Source: Candidatus Latescibacterota bacterium | GTDB lineage: Bacteria; Latescibacterota; UBA2968 | Reading direction: 5' to 3' | NCBI GenBank assembly: GCA_018650745.1 | Contig: JABIFK010000866.1 | Coordinates: 1-7,502, forward strand | DNA length: 7,502 nucleotides | Shown: positions 1 through 6,319 of the stretch, one piece after another | Position numbering within the stretch: the first letter of the stretch is position 1 | How the letters are laid out: each line of letters starts with the position of its first letter | The notes under the pieces: generated by a model | The model's database searches: none | Told to the model about the DNA's origin: nothing | The model's input: the letters and a program-made list of their open reading frames with translations, nothing else | Translations under genes and position numbers: made by a program

Positions 1-85
1 AACGGTGTAGCAAACTGTCCATTAAGGTGTGAATGTGCGCAATGCAAAATGGGTCCTGTCCTATAAGTGCTTCGGCAAGCAGGTC
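1..85 (-). other. Likely continuation of the M14-like gene in a shifted frame (partial)
   Basis: Reading the minus strand from 85 to 2 in a different frame gives 28 stop-free codons, beginning DLLAEALIGQ and continuing to the window edge. The frame is also open some codons upstream across the MWER codons of the M14-like ORF (88-99). One extra base around 85-96 would join the two frames. This would supply the C-terminal domain, including the expected catalytic Glu, beyond the window. A mutation, an assembly error or chance openness cannot be told apart here. Confidence 0.35.
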
Positions 86-837
86 AGTCTTTCCCACATT
101 TCGTCTTCGTCATTTTGTTGATGACGTGCAGAAAACCAAAAAGAATCGCCGCCGTGTTCGTGCAAATCTAAGATTAGGCGAGGCTGAACTTCGGCCATGA
201 GCGTGCGTGTGCACCGCGATTCTACAGGGGCCCAAGCGGTATCGTGAAAGCGGTTGATGTGCAACACCTCGGCGTCGGGGCTTACGATGAGGGTGTAAGC
301 ACGTTGGCAAAATGCCGTGCCTTCGATACCCTCCTGGCGAGAGGGGAAAAATATGCGACGGCCAATGAGGGATTTCAAAAAGGGTTGGCCTTTTTCAAAT
401 TGACCATAAAGTCCTTTGTTGGCATATCCATATTCACCGATGATGACGAGTAAGGTGTCGTCTTTTTCGTAGAGGATTTCGCCGTGTTTTTTTAAGACGG
501 TGTTGACATCATCGATGGTGTTGAGTGGCGGTAAGTTGGCAATGCTCAAGGATAGTGCGTAGGAAAAACCATTGAGGCCAATGGGGTCACGACAAGGTAA
601 AATGTAGACGGGGTGTTCTGTTTCCAGTTGCTCAATAAGTGCTGTCGCAGCAGATACGCCGGCTTGTTCTGTGGCGTGACTGCCAGCACTAATGAATATA
701 GCGGGCCCTTTTTCTCCGCCAATTTTAATACTGACAATAGGCGCGCCATCGGGTGCCTGGCCCAGAACACGGGGTGTGTACCCTTTTTGTTCAATCCATT
801 CAAGCAGGTCGGCATAGGTGTCAAAGCTTTTCATCAT
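61..837 (-). CDS. M14-type zinc carboxypeptidase-like protein, C-terminally truncated by an apparent frameshift
   Basis: The 258-residue product resembles the M14 metallopeptidase / succinylglutamate desuccinylase-like fold, whose members remove C-terminal residues or acyl groups using one zinc ion. The first zinc pair is visible as SAGSHATEQAG (His54, Glu57). The third ligand is probably His226 in LDLHEHGGD. The catalytic Glu of M14 enzymes normally lies some 70-80 residues after that last histidine, but here only 32 residues remain before a TAG. I chose the start at 837 (ATG ATG; 834 is equally possible) because AGAAGG sits 4 nt upstream. The open frame continues to a TTG at 951, but that extension has no comparable ribosome site. 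No signal peptide is evident, so the product is probably cytoplasmic. The gene diverges from the helicase. The family call is fairly firm; the substrate is unknown. As it stands the protein should be inactive unless the downstream frame is joined. Confidence 0.7.
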   Translation of the reverse strand: MMKSFDTYADLLEWIEQKGYTPRVLGQAPDGAPIVSIKIGGEKGPAIFISAGSHATEQAGVSAATALIEQLETEHPVYILPCRDPIGLNGFSYALSLSIANLPPLNTIDDVNTVLKKHGEILYEKDDTLLVIIGEYGYANKGLYGQFEKGQPFLKSLIGRRIFFPSRQEGIEGTAFCQRAYTLIVSPDAEVLHINRFHDTAWAPVESRCTRTLMAEVQPRLILDLHEHGGDSFWFSARHQQNDEDEMWERLTCLPKHL

Positions 838-1065
838 TGGCCCTTCTTGTTGTGCGCAATGCATCGTTGTTTTAGAATTAAGAGGGACAGATAGCTTAAA
901 ATACACGCATATTTCACAAGAGCAATGAGAAACGCGATAGATAAATGACAAACTTTCGAATGTTTAGACCGTTTCTGAAATTCAGTAATTTTTTGTGTTC
1001 ACCCGATGTTCTTGGTTGCTATCGGTCTGTGTTTTGGGTTCAAGATAGAGGCATTTTTCTATCAG

Positions 1066-1084
1066 TTATCAGGCCCGCTGATAA
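1066..1084. repeat. 7-bp inverted repeat upstream of the helicase promoter
   Basis: TTATCAG (1066-1072) and CTGATAA (1078-1084) are perfect inverted arms around GCCCG. A further partial copy, ATCAG, precedes the left arm at 1061-1065. The repeat lies just upstream of the proposed -35 hexamer, a usual place for an activator or repressor site. The run of A residues after the right arm is on the wrong side for a plus-strand terminator. Confidence 0.35.
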
Positions 1085-1101
1085 AAAAATGTGTGCGCAA
1101 T

Positions 1102-1130
1102 TTTACTTTTACTGTATATTTGCTTAGAAT
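1102..1130 (+). promoter_or_regulatory. Predicted sigma70-type promoter of the helicase
   Basis: TTTACT (1102-1107, 4 of 6 consensus positions) is followed after exactly 17 nt by TAGAAT (1125-1130, 5 of 6). Transcription would begin near 1137, giving an untranslated leader of about 118 nt. Long leaders occur on some RNA-helicase and cold-response genes, but no specific element is recognised here. Confidence 0.5.
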
Positions 1131-1254
1131 GTAATCCACGCAACAAGAACCCTCCTATGATTTTCCTGCGTCAAATCTCGGCCTCCAAAAACTGTTTTGA
1201 GTGTCTTCCCGAGCATCTGTCGTTTTCTATCTGGGAACACCAAGACTGGAATTT

Positions 1255-2562
1255 ATGCAACAATCCTTTAGTAGTCTCTTACTTCACACGTCTATCCTTC
1301 GTGCTTTATCCGACGAAGGTTACGACACACCCACACCTATTCAGCAAAAAGCCATTCCCGATGTTTTGTCCGGCAAAGATCTTATTGCTGTGGCCCAAAC
1401 GGGTACGGGTAAAACGGCGGCATTTTCTTTGCCCATTTTGCACCGATTACAGGCGCAAGAAGCAAGAGGTCGTCGTCGCATCCGTGCGCTGATTTTAACA
1501 CCCACACGCGAATTGGCTTTGCAAATCGATGAGAGCTTGAGCACCTACGGGCGTCATTTGCCCTTGCGCTCTGCGGTCATATTGGGGGGCGTCCCGGCTG
1601 GCAAGCAGATCAAAGCAGTTCGGCAACATCCCGATGTTCTTGTGGCTACACCTGGGCGCTTGCTCGATCTTTACAATCAAGGGCACATTAACCTCGACCA
1701 AATTGAAGTATTGGTTTTTGATGAAGCCGATCGGATGTTGGATATGGGCTTTTTGCCCGATGTCAAAAAGATCGTGTCTCATTTGCCCACAAAAAGGCAA
1801 ACTTTGCTGTTTTCTGCTACAATGTCTTCTGACATTGCGCGCCTTGCGCGGCAAATGCAGAATGATCCTGTTAAAGTCGATGTGACACCAAAAGTTTCTG
1901 TGCCAACTAAGATTGCGCAGCAAGTGCTGTTTGTGGAGAAGAATAATAAGCGTGCGCTTTTATCAGATATTTTGAAAGACAAAGGCGTTCTGAGAGCTTT
2001 GGTTTTTACGCGCACAAAACATTTGGCCAATCGTTTGATGAAACATCTATTGCGCCAAGGAATTACTGCCGATGCGATTCACTCAAACAAAACGCAAAGT
2101 GCACGACAAAAAGCGTTATCAGCTTTTCACCGTGGGCATATTAAGGTTTTGGTGGGGACGGATATTATCGCGCGGGGTATTGATGTCGATGGGGTTTCAC
2201 ATGTGATCAATTATGAATTGCCTCACGAACCTGAAAGTTATGTGCATCGCATTGGCCGTACCGCGCGTGCTGGCACCGAAGGAACGGCTATGTCGTTTTG
2301 TGATGCCGAAGAAGTGGGGTTGCTCAAAGGTATTGAACGATTGACCCGCGTGCCACTGACAACCGTTGAAAATCATCCCTTTCGCTCTAGTGAAATTGCT
2401 GAGTTGCGGCAAAGTGGTAAAGCTGTCGGCAAACCGGTACAACACAGACGAAATGGCCGTTCAGCGCCTTCGTCTCGCAAAGGCTCTTCAAATGCTGTGC
2501 AAGAGAAACCGCGTTCCGATAATACACCAAAATTTGGACGTCGGAGTCGCACGGTAAGATAG
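1255..2562 (+). CDS. rhlE: ATP-dependent DEAD-box RNA helicase, RhlE type
   Basis: The 435-residue protein is an ATP-dependent RNA unwinding enzyme of the kind active in ribosome assembly and RNA turnover. All helicase motifs are present: Q motif TPTPIQ (25-30), motif I AQTGTGKT (47-54), PTREL, TPGRLLD, motif II DEAD (156-159) within VFDEADRMLDMGF, SAT (187-189), motif IV VFTRTK, motif V GTDIIARGIDV, and motif VI HRIGRTARAG (from 331). The opening (SFSSL...ILRAL...GY) and the overall order match RhlE rather than the longer DeaD/CsdA group. A basic, low-complexity tail follows the second RecA-like domain and probably binds RNA. The start at 1255 is preferred because the conserved domain begins directly after it. 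The ribosome site is weak (GGA, 4 nt away), and a GTG at 1201 would add 18 unconserved residues. It is transcribed alone and ends at the hairpin at 2588. Confidence 0.95.
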   Translation: MQQSFSSLLLHTSILRALSDEGYDTPTPIQQKAIPDVLSGKDLIAVAQTGTGKTAAFSLPILHRLQAQEARGRRRIRALILTPTRELALQIDESLSTYGRHLPLRSAVILGGVPAGKQIKAVRQHPDVLVATPGRLLDLYNQGHINLDQIEVLVFDEADRMLDMGFLPDVKKIVSHLPTKRQTLLFSATMSSDIARLARQMQNDPVKVDVTPKVSVPTKIAQQVLFVEKNNKRALLSDILKDKGVLRALVFTRTKHLANRLMKHLLRQGITADAIHSNKTQSARQKALSAFHRGHIKVLVGTDIIARGIDVDGVSHVINYELPHEPESYVHRIGRTARAGTEGTAMSFCDAEEVGLLKGIERLTRVPLTTVENHPFRSSEIAELRQSGKAVGKPVQHRRNGRSAPSSRKGSSNAVQEKPRSDNTPKFGRRSRTVR

Positions 2563-2587
2563 GTTTTGAGGTTGATATATTAAAAAT

Positions 2588-2624
2588 AAAAACGGCGAAT
2601 GGTTTGATTCCATTCGCCGTTTTT
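2588..2624. terminator. Strong bidirectional intrinsic terminator
   Basis: A perfect 15-bp stem (2588-2602 with 2610-2624) encloses a 7-nt loop. The stem base is A5 on the left and T5 on the right, so both strands carry a U-run after the GC-rich core ACGGCGAATGG. It lies 26 nt past the helicase stop and about 75 nt past the stop of the convergent small gene. It can serve both. Confidence 0.93.
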
Positions 2625-2698
2625 ATTTGGTATTCTAAATGCTTTTATGCGCAACTGAGTGTCCCGCGCAATGTGTCACTCTATCCTGTGAGAATGAC

Positions 2699-2869
2699 TT
2701 ACGAAGATTCTTCGTAGGCTTTTCTTTCCTCAGGAGTATAAACCTTCATAGAATAGGGAGGTCCTTCTAACAGCTTGCGTGCTTTTTCGTCTCCAGCACT
2801 GGCCTTCTGAATCAGCTTGTAACGTTCTTCGCGTTCTTTGGCAATCGCTTCATTGCGCTTGCTAATCAT
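2699..2869 (-). CDS. Small highly charged protein of 56 residues, unknown function
   Basis: This ORF of 57 codons, from ATG (2867-2869) to TAA (2699-2701), has a near-perfect AGGAGG (2874-2879) 4 nt upstream. That makes translation likely despite its size. The N-terminal half, from MISKRNEAIAKEREERYKLI onward, is rich in Lys, Arg and Glu and is probably a single amphipathic helix. A middle segment EGPPYSMKVYTPEE has the look of a conserved short motif, and the end is acidic (EESS). There is no membrane segment, signal peptide or cysteine. The gene is convergent with rhlE and shares its terminator. Its upstream region carries a TTGACA-containing inverted repeat. I do not recognise a family. 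A small cytoplasmic nucleic-acid- or ribosome-associated protein is conceivable but is a guess. Confidence 0.75.
   Translation of the reverse strand: MISKRNEAIAKEREERYKLIQKASAGDEKARKLLEGPPYSMKVYTPEERKAYEESS
2700..2716. repeat. 17-nt palindrome overlapping the stop of the small gene
   Basis: TACGAAGA and TCTTCGTA are perfect 8-base inverted arms around a single T. The element covers the last codons (YEESS) and touches the TAA of the minus-strand gene. A one-base loop cannot form a full hairpin, so it is more like a protein-binding palindrome. It may also simply reflect the GAA-GAA-TCT-TCG codon run. Confidence 0.5.
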
Positions 2870-2873
2870 ATAG

Positions 2874-2879
2874 CCTCCT
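2874..2879 (-). promoter_or_regulatory. Ribosome binding site of the 56-residue protein
   Basis: AGGAGG on the minus strand, 4 nt before the ATG at 2869, is the closest match to the anti-Shine-Dalgarno complement in the left half of the window. It is the main argument that this short ORF is a real gene. Confidence 0.75.
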
Positions 2880-2935
2880 ATACTTCTGATGATTGTGGAT
2901 TAGCACCAGCATAAAAATTACAGAAATATGGCCTT

Positions 2936-2978
2936 CTTGTCAAATTGATAAAGACTCGGCTTATACCAATTTGACAAG
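2936..2978. promoter_or_regulatory. Perfect 12-bp inverted repeat with outward TTGACA in each arm
   Basis: CTTGTCAAATTG (2936-2947) and CAATTTGACAAG (2967-2978) are exact inverted copies separated by 19 nt. The inner bases ATAA (2948-2951) and TTAT (2961-2964) can extend the stem with a bulge. Each arm carries a consensus -35 TTGACA directed outward. On the plus strand a weak TAGTTT (2993-2998) follows at 16 nt. On the minus strand a weak TAATTT follows at 17 nt. The element sits between the small minus-strand gene and the SDR remnant. It could be a divergent promoter/operator pair or, alternatively, an RNA hairpin; no U-run follows it. Confidence 0.55.
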
Positions 2979-3054
2979 TGTGGATTGTTTACTAGTTTAA
3001 TGCAGCTAATGAATAAGGTTCTGTTTTTGAGATTGATAAAAGGGATTTTGCTCT

Positions 3055-3261
3055 ATGGTATTAGAAAACAAGGTGATACTTGTAACTGGCGGAAGTTCTG
3101 GCATTGGGCGGACTGCGGCGTTGGCTTTTGTGAGAGAGGGCGCTAAAGTTGCCGTTGCCGATGTGGTACAACAGACAGTTGTTGTTTGGCTTTGCTCCGA
3201 TGCGGCTTCTTTTGTGACAGGACATTCCATGGCTGTTGATGGCGGATGGACGGCACATTGA
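3055..3261 (+). pseudogene. Short-chain dehydrogenase/reductase remnant with large in-frame internal deletion
   Basis: The 68-codon frame joins the two ends of a classical SDR, whose members are NAD(P)-dependent oxidoreductases of about 250 residues. Residues 1-37 contain the first beta strand and the cofactor motif TGGSSGIG (11-18), then ...EGAKVAVADV. From about residue 42 the sequence is typical of the SDR C-terminus: VVWLCSDAASFVTG, then DGGW before the stop. Roughly 180 residues, including the NNAG motif, the catalytic Ser and the Tyr-x3-Lys pair, are absent, so no catalysis is possible. The apparent junction lies near 3163-3180, next to GTTGTTGTT. A Shine-Dalgarno-like AGGGA (3041-3045) precedes the ATG at 9 nt, so a small peptide could still be made. 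A relic of deletion is most likely; an assembly collapse is the alternative. Confidence 0.85.
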
Positions 3262-3361
3262 GTAAAAAACAATTCCAGTGCTTGACTTTGGAATAGCGGT
3301 TTTACCATACTTGCGATGGCTGGGCAGTTAAGAGAGTTGCCAGTCACCCTCCAAACAGAAG

Positions 3362-3392
3362 AAGCCCCATGGTTGAAATGACCATGGGGCTT
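3362..3392 (+). terminator. Intrinsic terminator after the SDR remnant
   Basis: AAGCCCCATGGT (3362-3373) pairs perfectly with ACCATGGGGCTT (3381-3392) around a 7-nt loop. It is followed by TGTTATT, a modest T-rich tail. It is about 100 nt beyond the remnant's stop. Confidence 0.8.
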
Positions 3393-3428
3393 TGTTATTG
3401 ATTCATGATAGGTCTTCCTCTAACTGAA

Positions 3429-3459
3429 AAGACCGTGCCTACGCACGGTCTTCTTTTTT
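3429..3459. terminator. Second intrinsic terminator, possibly bidirectional
   Basis: AAGACCGTGC (3429-3438) pairs with GCACGGTCTT (3443-3452) around a CTAC loop and is followed by C and six T (3454-3459). On the opposite strand the hairpin is followed by TTCAG after the stem, so termination there would be weaker. It lies 37 nt after the previous terminator and insulates the propeller operon. Confidence 0.85.
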
Positions 3460-3559
3460 GTGCAACCCATATGTAATCACCAGAGAAAGTTCATGCAAAA
3501 TGGCATAGGAGATGCCTAAATGGCTACCATAGCTCAACCAACTTGTTCGTATGAACGCT

Positions 3560-3575
3560 GAGACTTATAAGTCTC
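3560..3575. repeat. Perfect 16-bp palindrome
   Basis: GAGACTTATAAGTCTC equals its own reverse complement. It lies about 150 bases upstream of the predicted operon promoter, far for a repressor site but reasonable for a dimeric activator. It could also fold as part of a structured transcript. Confidence 0.6.
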
Positions 3576-3577
3576 TA

Positions 3578-3599
3578 TTGCGACAGTTCAGTCTCGCAA
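3578..3599. repeat. 6-bp inverted repeat next to the palindrome
   Basis: TTGCGA (3578-3583) and TCGCAA (3594-3599) flank 10 nt. It follows the 16-bp palindrome by two bases, so the two make adjacent dyads within 40 bases. Confidence 0.4.
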
Positions 3600-3721
3600 G
3601 AAGTCGTGTTTTTGTTTTGGGAGGGATTTGTTAAGGAATTGTTTATAAAAGTCTTATGCACGACGTGTTTGGTGGCTTAATGGTGAGAGTTAGAATTTTT
3701 TTATGGCATATTTGTTGCGGG

Positions 3722-3727
3722 TATAAT
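3722..3727 (+). promoter_or_regulatory. Predicted -10 box of the propeller operon
   Basis: TATAAT is an exact -10 consensus 82 bases before the first start codon. The expected -35 area (about 3698-3705) is only T-rich, with no good TTGACA and no extended -10 TGn. The promoter may therefore be weak or activator-dependent, in keeping with the dyads upstream. Confidence 0.45.
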
Positions 3728-3809
3728 CCTTAGATGTTCTATAGAAAAAGGCAGTGGGGGGTGTGATCTGCCTGGAATTAATACCGCGATTATTGGTTTG
3801 GGATAGCCT

Positions 3810-5267
3810 ATGAAACTCGGTGCGCGATTGAGCCATAAGGCTTCGATTCATGTCATTCGTACGATTCCTATCGGCGTTGCGCTACTCTGTTTGCTTATGC
3901 TTGGCATATGGTTGGGGGGAGAGGGGGAGGGCCATTGGGAAATGCGTTTGCCAGGTAGTGACAATGCGGGTTCTGGGGCACCAGAAGAGGCTGTCTCGAG
4001 CTTGTTTCAGGGCCGGTTGGTGCAGTCTGAGGGCATTGCGGCAGATCTGCCCGGTTCCTGGCCTCGTTTTCGTGGTGCGAGGTTTGATGGTATCAGCACG
4101 GAAACAGTGCCTCTTGCGAGAGCGTGGGCGGGGGGTGAACTGCGAAGGTTTTGGGAAATTGATGTGGGTGAGGGATATGCCGGTGCTGCCATTTTGAACG
4201 GACGGGTCTACGTGATGGACTATGATGTGGAGGGCAGTGGTGGCGGTGGGAGATCTCTGTCCGTGGGAGAAGATGCGCTACGTTGTCTCTCGCTTGCAGA
4301 TGGCAAGGAGATCTGGCGTTACGCATATCCCGTGAAAGTGAAGCGGAACCACGGTATGTCTCGCACTGTGCCTGCGGTTACACAGGACTATGTGGTGGCC
4401 ATGGGACCCAAGTGTCATGTCATATGCCTCAATGCGGAGACCGGAACGTTGCTTTGGAAGCTGGATTTGGCAAAAGAATACGGTACTCGGGTACCCCCGT
4501 GGTACGCAGGACAGTGCCCGCTGATCGACGATGGTTTGGCCATTATTGCGCCTGCAGGTGATGAAGTGCTCTTAATGGCGGTGGATTGCGAAACGGGTGA
4601 GGTGCGATGGAAGACACCCAATCCGCGGGCTTGGCAAATGACACATGCTTCTATCGTGCCCATGATGTTGGAGGGGAGGAGAACGTATGTGTATTGCGGC
4701 AGTGGGGGTGTTGTGGGCGTGGCGGCAGATACGGGCGAAATTTTATGGGAGAATATGGACTGGAAGATCAGTATTGCGACCATTGCTTCTCCACTGATTG
4801 TGGATGGTGGCCGCGTGTTTTTAGCTGGTGGGTACAATGCGGGAAGTATGATGTTGCAGGTCGTGGTGCAGAAGGACGCGTGGTCGGCGGAACCGGTTTT
4901 TCGACTTGAGCCAGAGGTTTTTGGCGCGACTCAGCACACACCCATTTTTTATGAGGGTCATATTTATGGTGTGAGGCCCAATGGTGATCTGGTCTGTATG
5001 ACGCCCGATGGGACGTTGCTTTGGAACAGCGGTACTGCACACCGTTTTGGTCTGGGTCCCTTTATGATTGCCGGGGGTTTGATTTTTGTTATGAACGATT
5101 CGGGCCTGCTCTGTTTGGTGGAAGCAAACCCAAACGGTTATCGGCAACTTGCCCAGTCTCAAGTATTGGATGGGCACGATTCTTGGGGGCCTATGGCGCT
5201 TGCCGGTGGGCGCCTGATTGTGCGGGATATGACACGCATGGTTTGTTTGGATGTAATGGAGCCTTGA
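3810..5267 (+). CDS. Membrane-anchored PQQ-type (BamB-like) beta-propeller protein
   Basis: This 485-residue protein has a short basic N-terminus, one membrane segment at about 19-36 (IPIGVALLCLLMLGIW), and a large exported domain. A linker of some 45 residues rich in Gly, Ser and Glu leads to WPRFRG (84-89)...DGIS, the usual entry motif of PQQ-like propellers in many environmental bacteria. At least five blade signatures of the A-x-D-x-x-T-G-x-x-x-W type follow: near 155-172 (LADGKEIWRY), 204-216 (NAETGTLLWK), 257-267 (CETGEVRWK), 303-314 (ADTGEILWE) and 394-405 (TPDGTLLWN). Such folds are usually scaffolds, and only some bind PQQ; I see no quinoprotein dehydrogenase active site. The ribosome site is weak (GGGA, 7 nt before ATG). 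It is the first gene of the operon, 26 nt before the next. Its specific partner is unknown. Confidence 0.88.
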   Translation: MKLGARLSHKASIHVIRTIPIGVALLCLLMLGIWLGGEGEGHWEMRLPGSDNAGSGAPEEAVSSLFQGRLVQSEGIAADLPGSWPRFRGARFDGISTETVPLARAWAGGELRRFWEIDVGEGYAGAAILNGRVYVMDYDVEGSGGGGRSLSVGEDALRCLSLADGKEIWRYAYPVKVKRNHGMSRTVPAVTQDYVVAMGPKCHVICLNAETGTLLWKLDLAKEYGTRVPPWYAGQCPLIDDGLAIIAPAGDEVLLMAVDCETGEVRWKTPNPRAWQMTHASIVPMMLEGRRTYVYCGSGGVVGVAADTGEILWENMDWKISIATIASPLIVDGGRVFLAGGYNAGSMMLQVVVQKDAWSAEPVFRLEPEVFGATQHTPIFYEGHIYGVRPNGDLVCMTPDGTLLWNSGTAHRFGLGPFMIAGGLIFVMNDSGLLCLVEANPNGYRQLAQSQVLDGHDSWGPMALAGGRLIVRDMTRMVCLDVMEP

Positions 5268-5293
5268 TCTAACAATGGAGCAAGAGGCCGATA

Positions 5294-6319
5294 ATGCAAT
5301 CTGTCAGAAAAATGATTCTATCGAATGTAATCAGTGGCACGGTGGTAGTCGTGGCGCTGCTTGGGTTGCTTATCGCTATGGTGTTGTTGCGCTCACCCAC
5401 ACTCAAACACCCCAGTCTGAGTGAATCATTTACCTACGATGTAGCAGCATTGCGCCAGACGGATCCGCTTCTCGTTTTATATCGCGAAACAGAGAAGCTG
5501 TCTACGGGCTTTGAGCGGACTGTCGGTATAACTGTGGGCCCCCATGACTGGATCTATGTGGCCGGTGACCGGTCTATTCGATCATTCGATGCGAGCGGTC
5601 GGTGCGTGCTGGAGGTCGGGTTGCCTGACGAACCCCGGTGCGTGGCGGTATCTGGTGATGGCAGCATTTATGTGGGGTTTCGGGAACACGTTGAAGTCTA
5701 CAGCCAAGAAGGGATGTTGCGCGACCAATGGCCATCTTTGGGGCCACAAAGCTTATTGACCTCTATCGCGGTCTTAGACGGACATGTGTTTGTGGCTGAT
5801 GCAGGCATGCGTGGGGTGGTTCATTACCTCATCTCTGGGGAACTGGTAAATCGCATGGGGCAAAAGGATGAAGCTCTGGGCCTAGCTGGTTTTGTGGTAC
5901 CTCATCCCTATTTTGATTTGGCTGTTGGAGATGATGGTCTGTTACGGGTTGCCAACCCGGGGCGTCATCGCATTGAGTACTACACATTCGACGGGTCTCT
6001 CGAACTGTGGTGGGGTGAAGTTTCGATGCAAATTGAAGGGTTTGCTGGATGCGGCAATCCGGCCAATTTTGCATTGCTTCGTGACGGCAGTGTGGTGACG
6101 TGTGAAAAGGGTTTGCCCCGGGTGAAGATCTATACACCTCAGGGCGTTTTTGTCGGCGTTGTGGCTGGGCCGGAACAGTTTCCTGAATATCGTTTTGACG
6201 GCGTTCTCAGTGAACGGAACGGTGAACTCGACGTGGCAGTGGATTCTCACGGGCGCATTCTTGTATTGGATACAGTCGGGCAAGTGGTACGCATATTCGT
6301 TGCCAATGCCTCAAGCTGA
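5294..6319 (+). CDS. Membrane-anchored six-bladed NHL-like beta-propeller protein
   Basis: The 341-residue product has an uncleaved-looking membrane segment at about 12-32 (VISGTVVVVALLGLLIAMVLL), then an exported propeller. Six blade repeats can be counted: about 78-102 (VGPHDWIYVAGD), from 116 (CVAVSGDGSIYVG), from 157 (SIAVLDGHVFVAD), from 208 (DLAVGDDGLLRVANPGRHR), from 258 (NFALLRDGSVVTCEKG) and from 313 (DVAVDSHGRILVLD). They make a complete NHL-type ring. AAGAGG lies 6 nt before the ATG. The gene follows the PQQ-type gene by 26 nt. It is a clear paralog of the next gene, sharing blocks such as PYFDLA, VANPGRHR and EKGLPR. It has Cys253 and Cys270 where the paralog has CxCC and Ser. NHL rings usually bind proteins or ligands; no catalytic site is seen. 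Confidence 0.85.
   Translation: MQSVRKMILSNVISGTVVVVALLGLLIAMVLLRSPTLKHPSLSESFTYDVAALRQTDPLLVLYRETEKLSTGFERTVGITVGPHDWIYVAGDRSIRSFDASGRCVLEVGLPDEPRCVAVSGDGSIYVGFREHVEVYSQEGMLRDQWPSLGPQSLLTSIAVLDGHVFVADAGMRGVVHYLISGELVNRMGQKDEALGLAGFVVPHPYFDLAVGDDGLLRVANPGRHRIEYYTFDGSLELWWGEVSMQIEGFAGCGNPANFALLRDGSVVTCEKGLPRVKIYTPQGVFVGVVAGPEQFPEYRFDGVLSERNGELDVAVDSHGRILVLDTVGQVVRIFVANASS

Larger units (their letters stand above)
838..1254. other. Divergent intergenic region between the M14-like gene and the helicase
   Basis: These 417 bases separate two divergent genes and hold no convincing protein gene. The helicase promoter (1102-1130), a short inverted repeat (1066-1084) and the helicase leader of about 118 nt lie here. 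For the minus-strand gene I see only weak promoter-like hexamers between about 880 and 950. The stretch from 945 to 1090 is AT-rich. Confidence 0.5.
3460..3809. other. Non-coding region upstream of the propeller operon
   Basis: I find no convincing gene in these 350 bases. They contain a 5-bp hairpin GGCAT/ATGCC (3502-3516), a 16-bp perfect palindrome (3560-3575), a 6-bp inverted repeat (3578-3599), the TATAAT at 3722, and a leader hairpin AGGCAG/CTGCCT (3749-3754 with 3768-3773) that encloses a G-run. The middle, from about 3606 to 3720, is T-rich on the plus strand. Confidence 0.5.

Noticed and set aside
34..863. 13-nt direct repeat TGTGCGCAATGCA at 34-46 and 851-863, which might flank a mobile segment
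   Set aside because: A repeat of this length is expected about once by chance in a window this size, and the segment between holds only the peptidase gene with no transposase or terminal inverted repeats.
838..951. N-terminal extension of the M14-like ORF to a TTG at 951
   Set aside because: The extra 38 residues lack a ribosome site and do not look like a signal peptide, while ATG at 837 has AGAAGG at good spacing.
1091..1492. Plus-strand 133-codon ORF overlapping the helicase start
   Set aside because: It runs out of frame through the first conserved helicase motifs and has no recognisable features; it is a shadow frame.
3532..3660. GCTCAAC fits the RYYYAAC end of an integron attC site
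   Set aside because: No GTTRRRY partner occurs at a suitable distance downstream, and no gene cassette or integrase is present.
3749..3773. Leader hairpin with a G-run as a possible riboswitch
   Set aside because: Only a 6-bp stem with a 13-nt loop is visible; no known riboswitch core is recognised and there is no overlapping terminator or ribosome-site sequestration.
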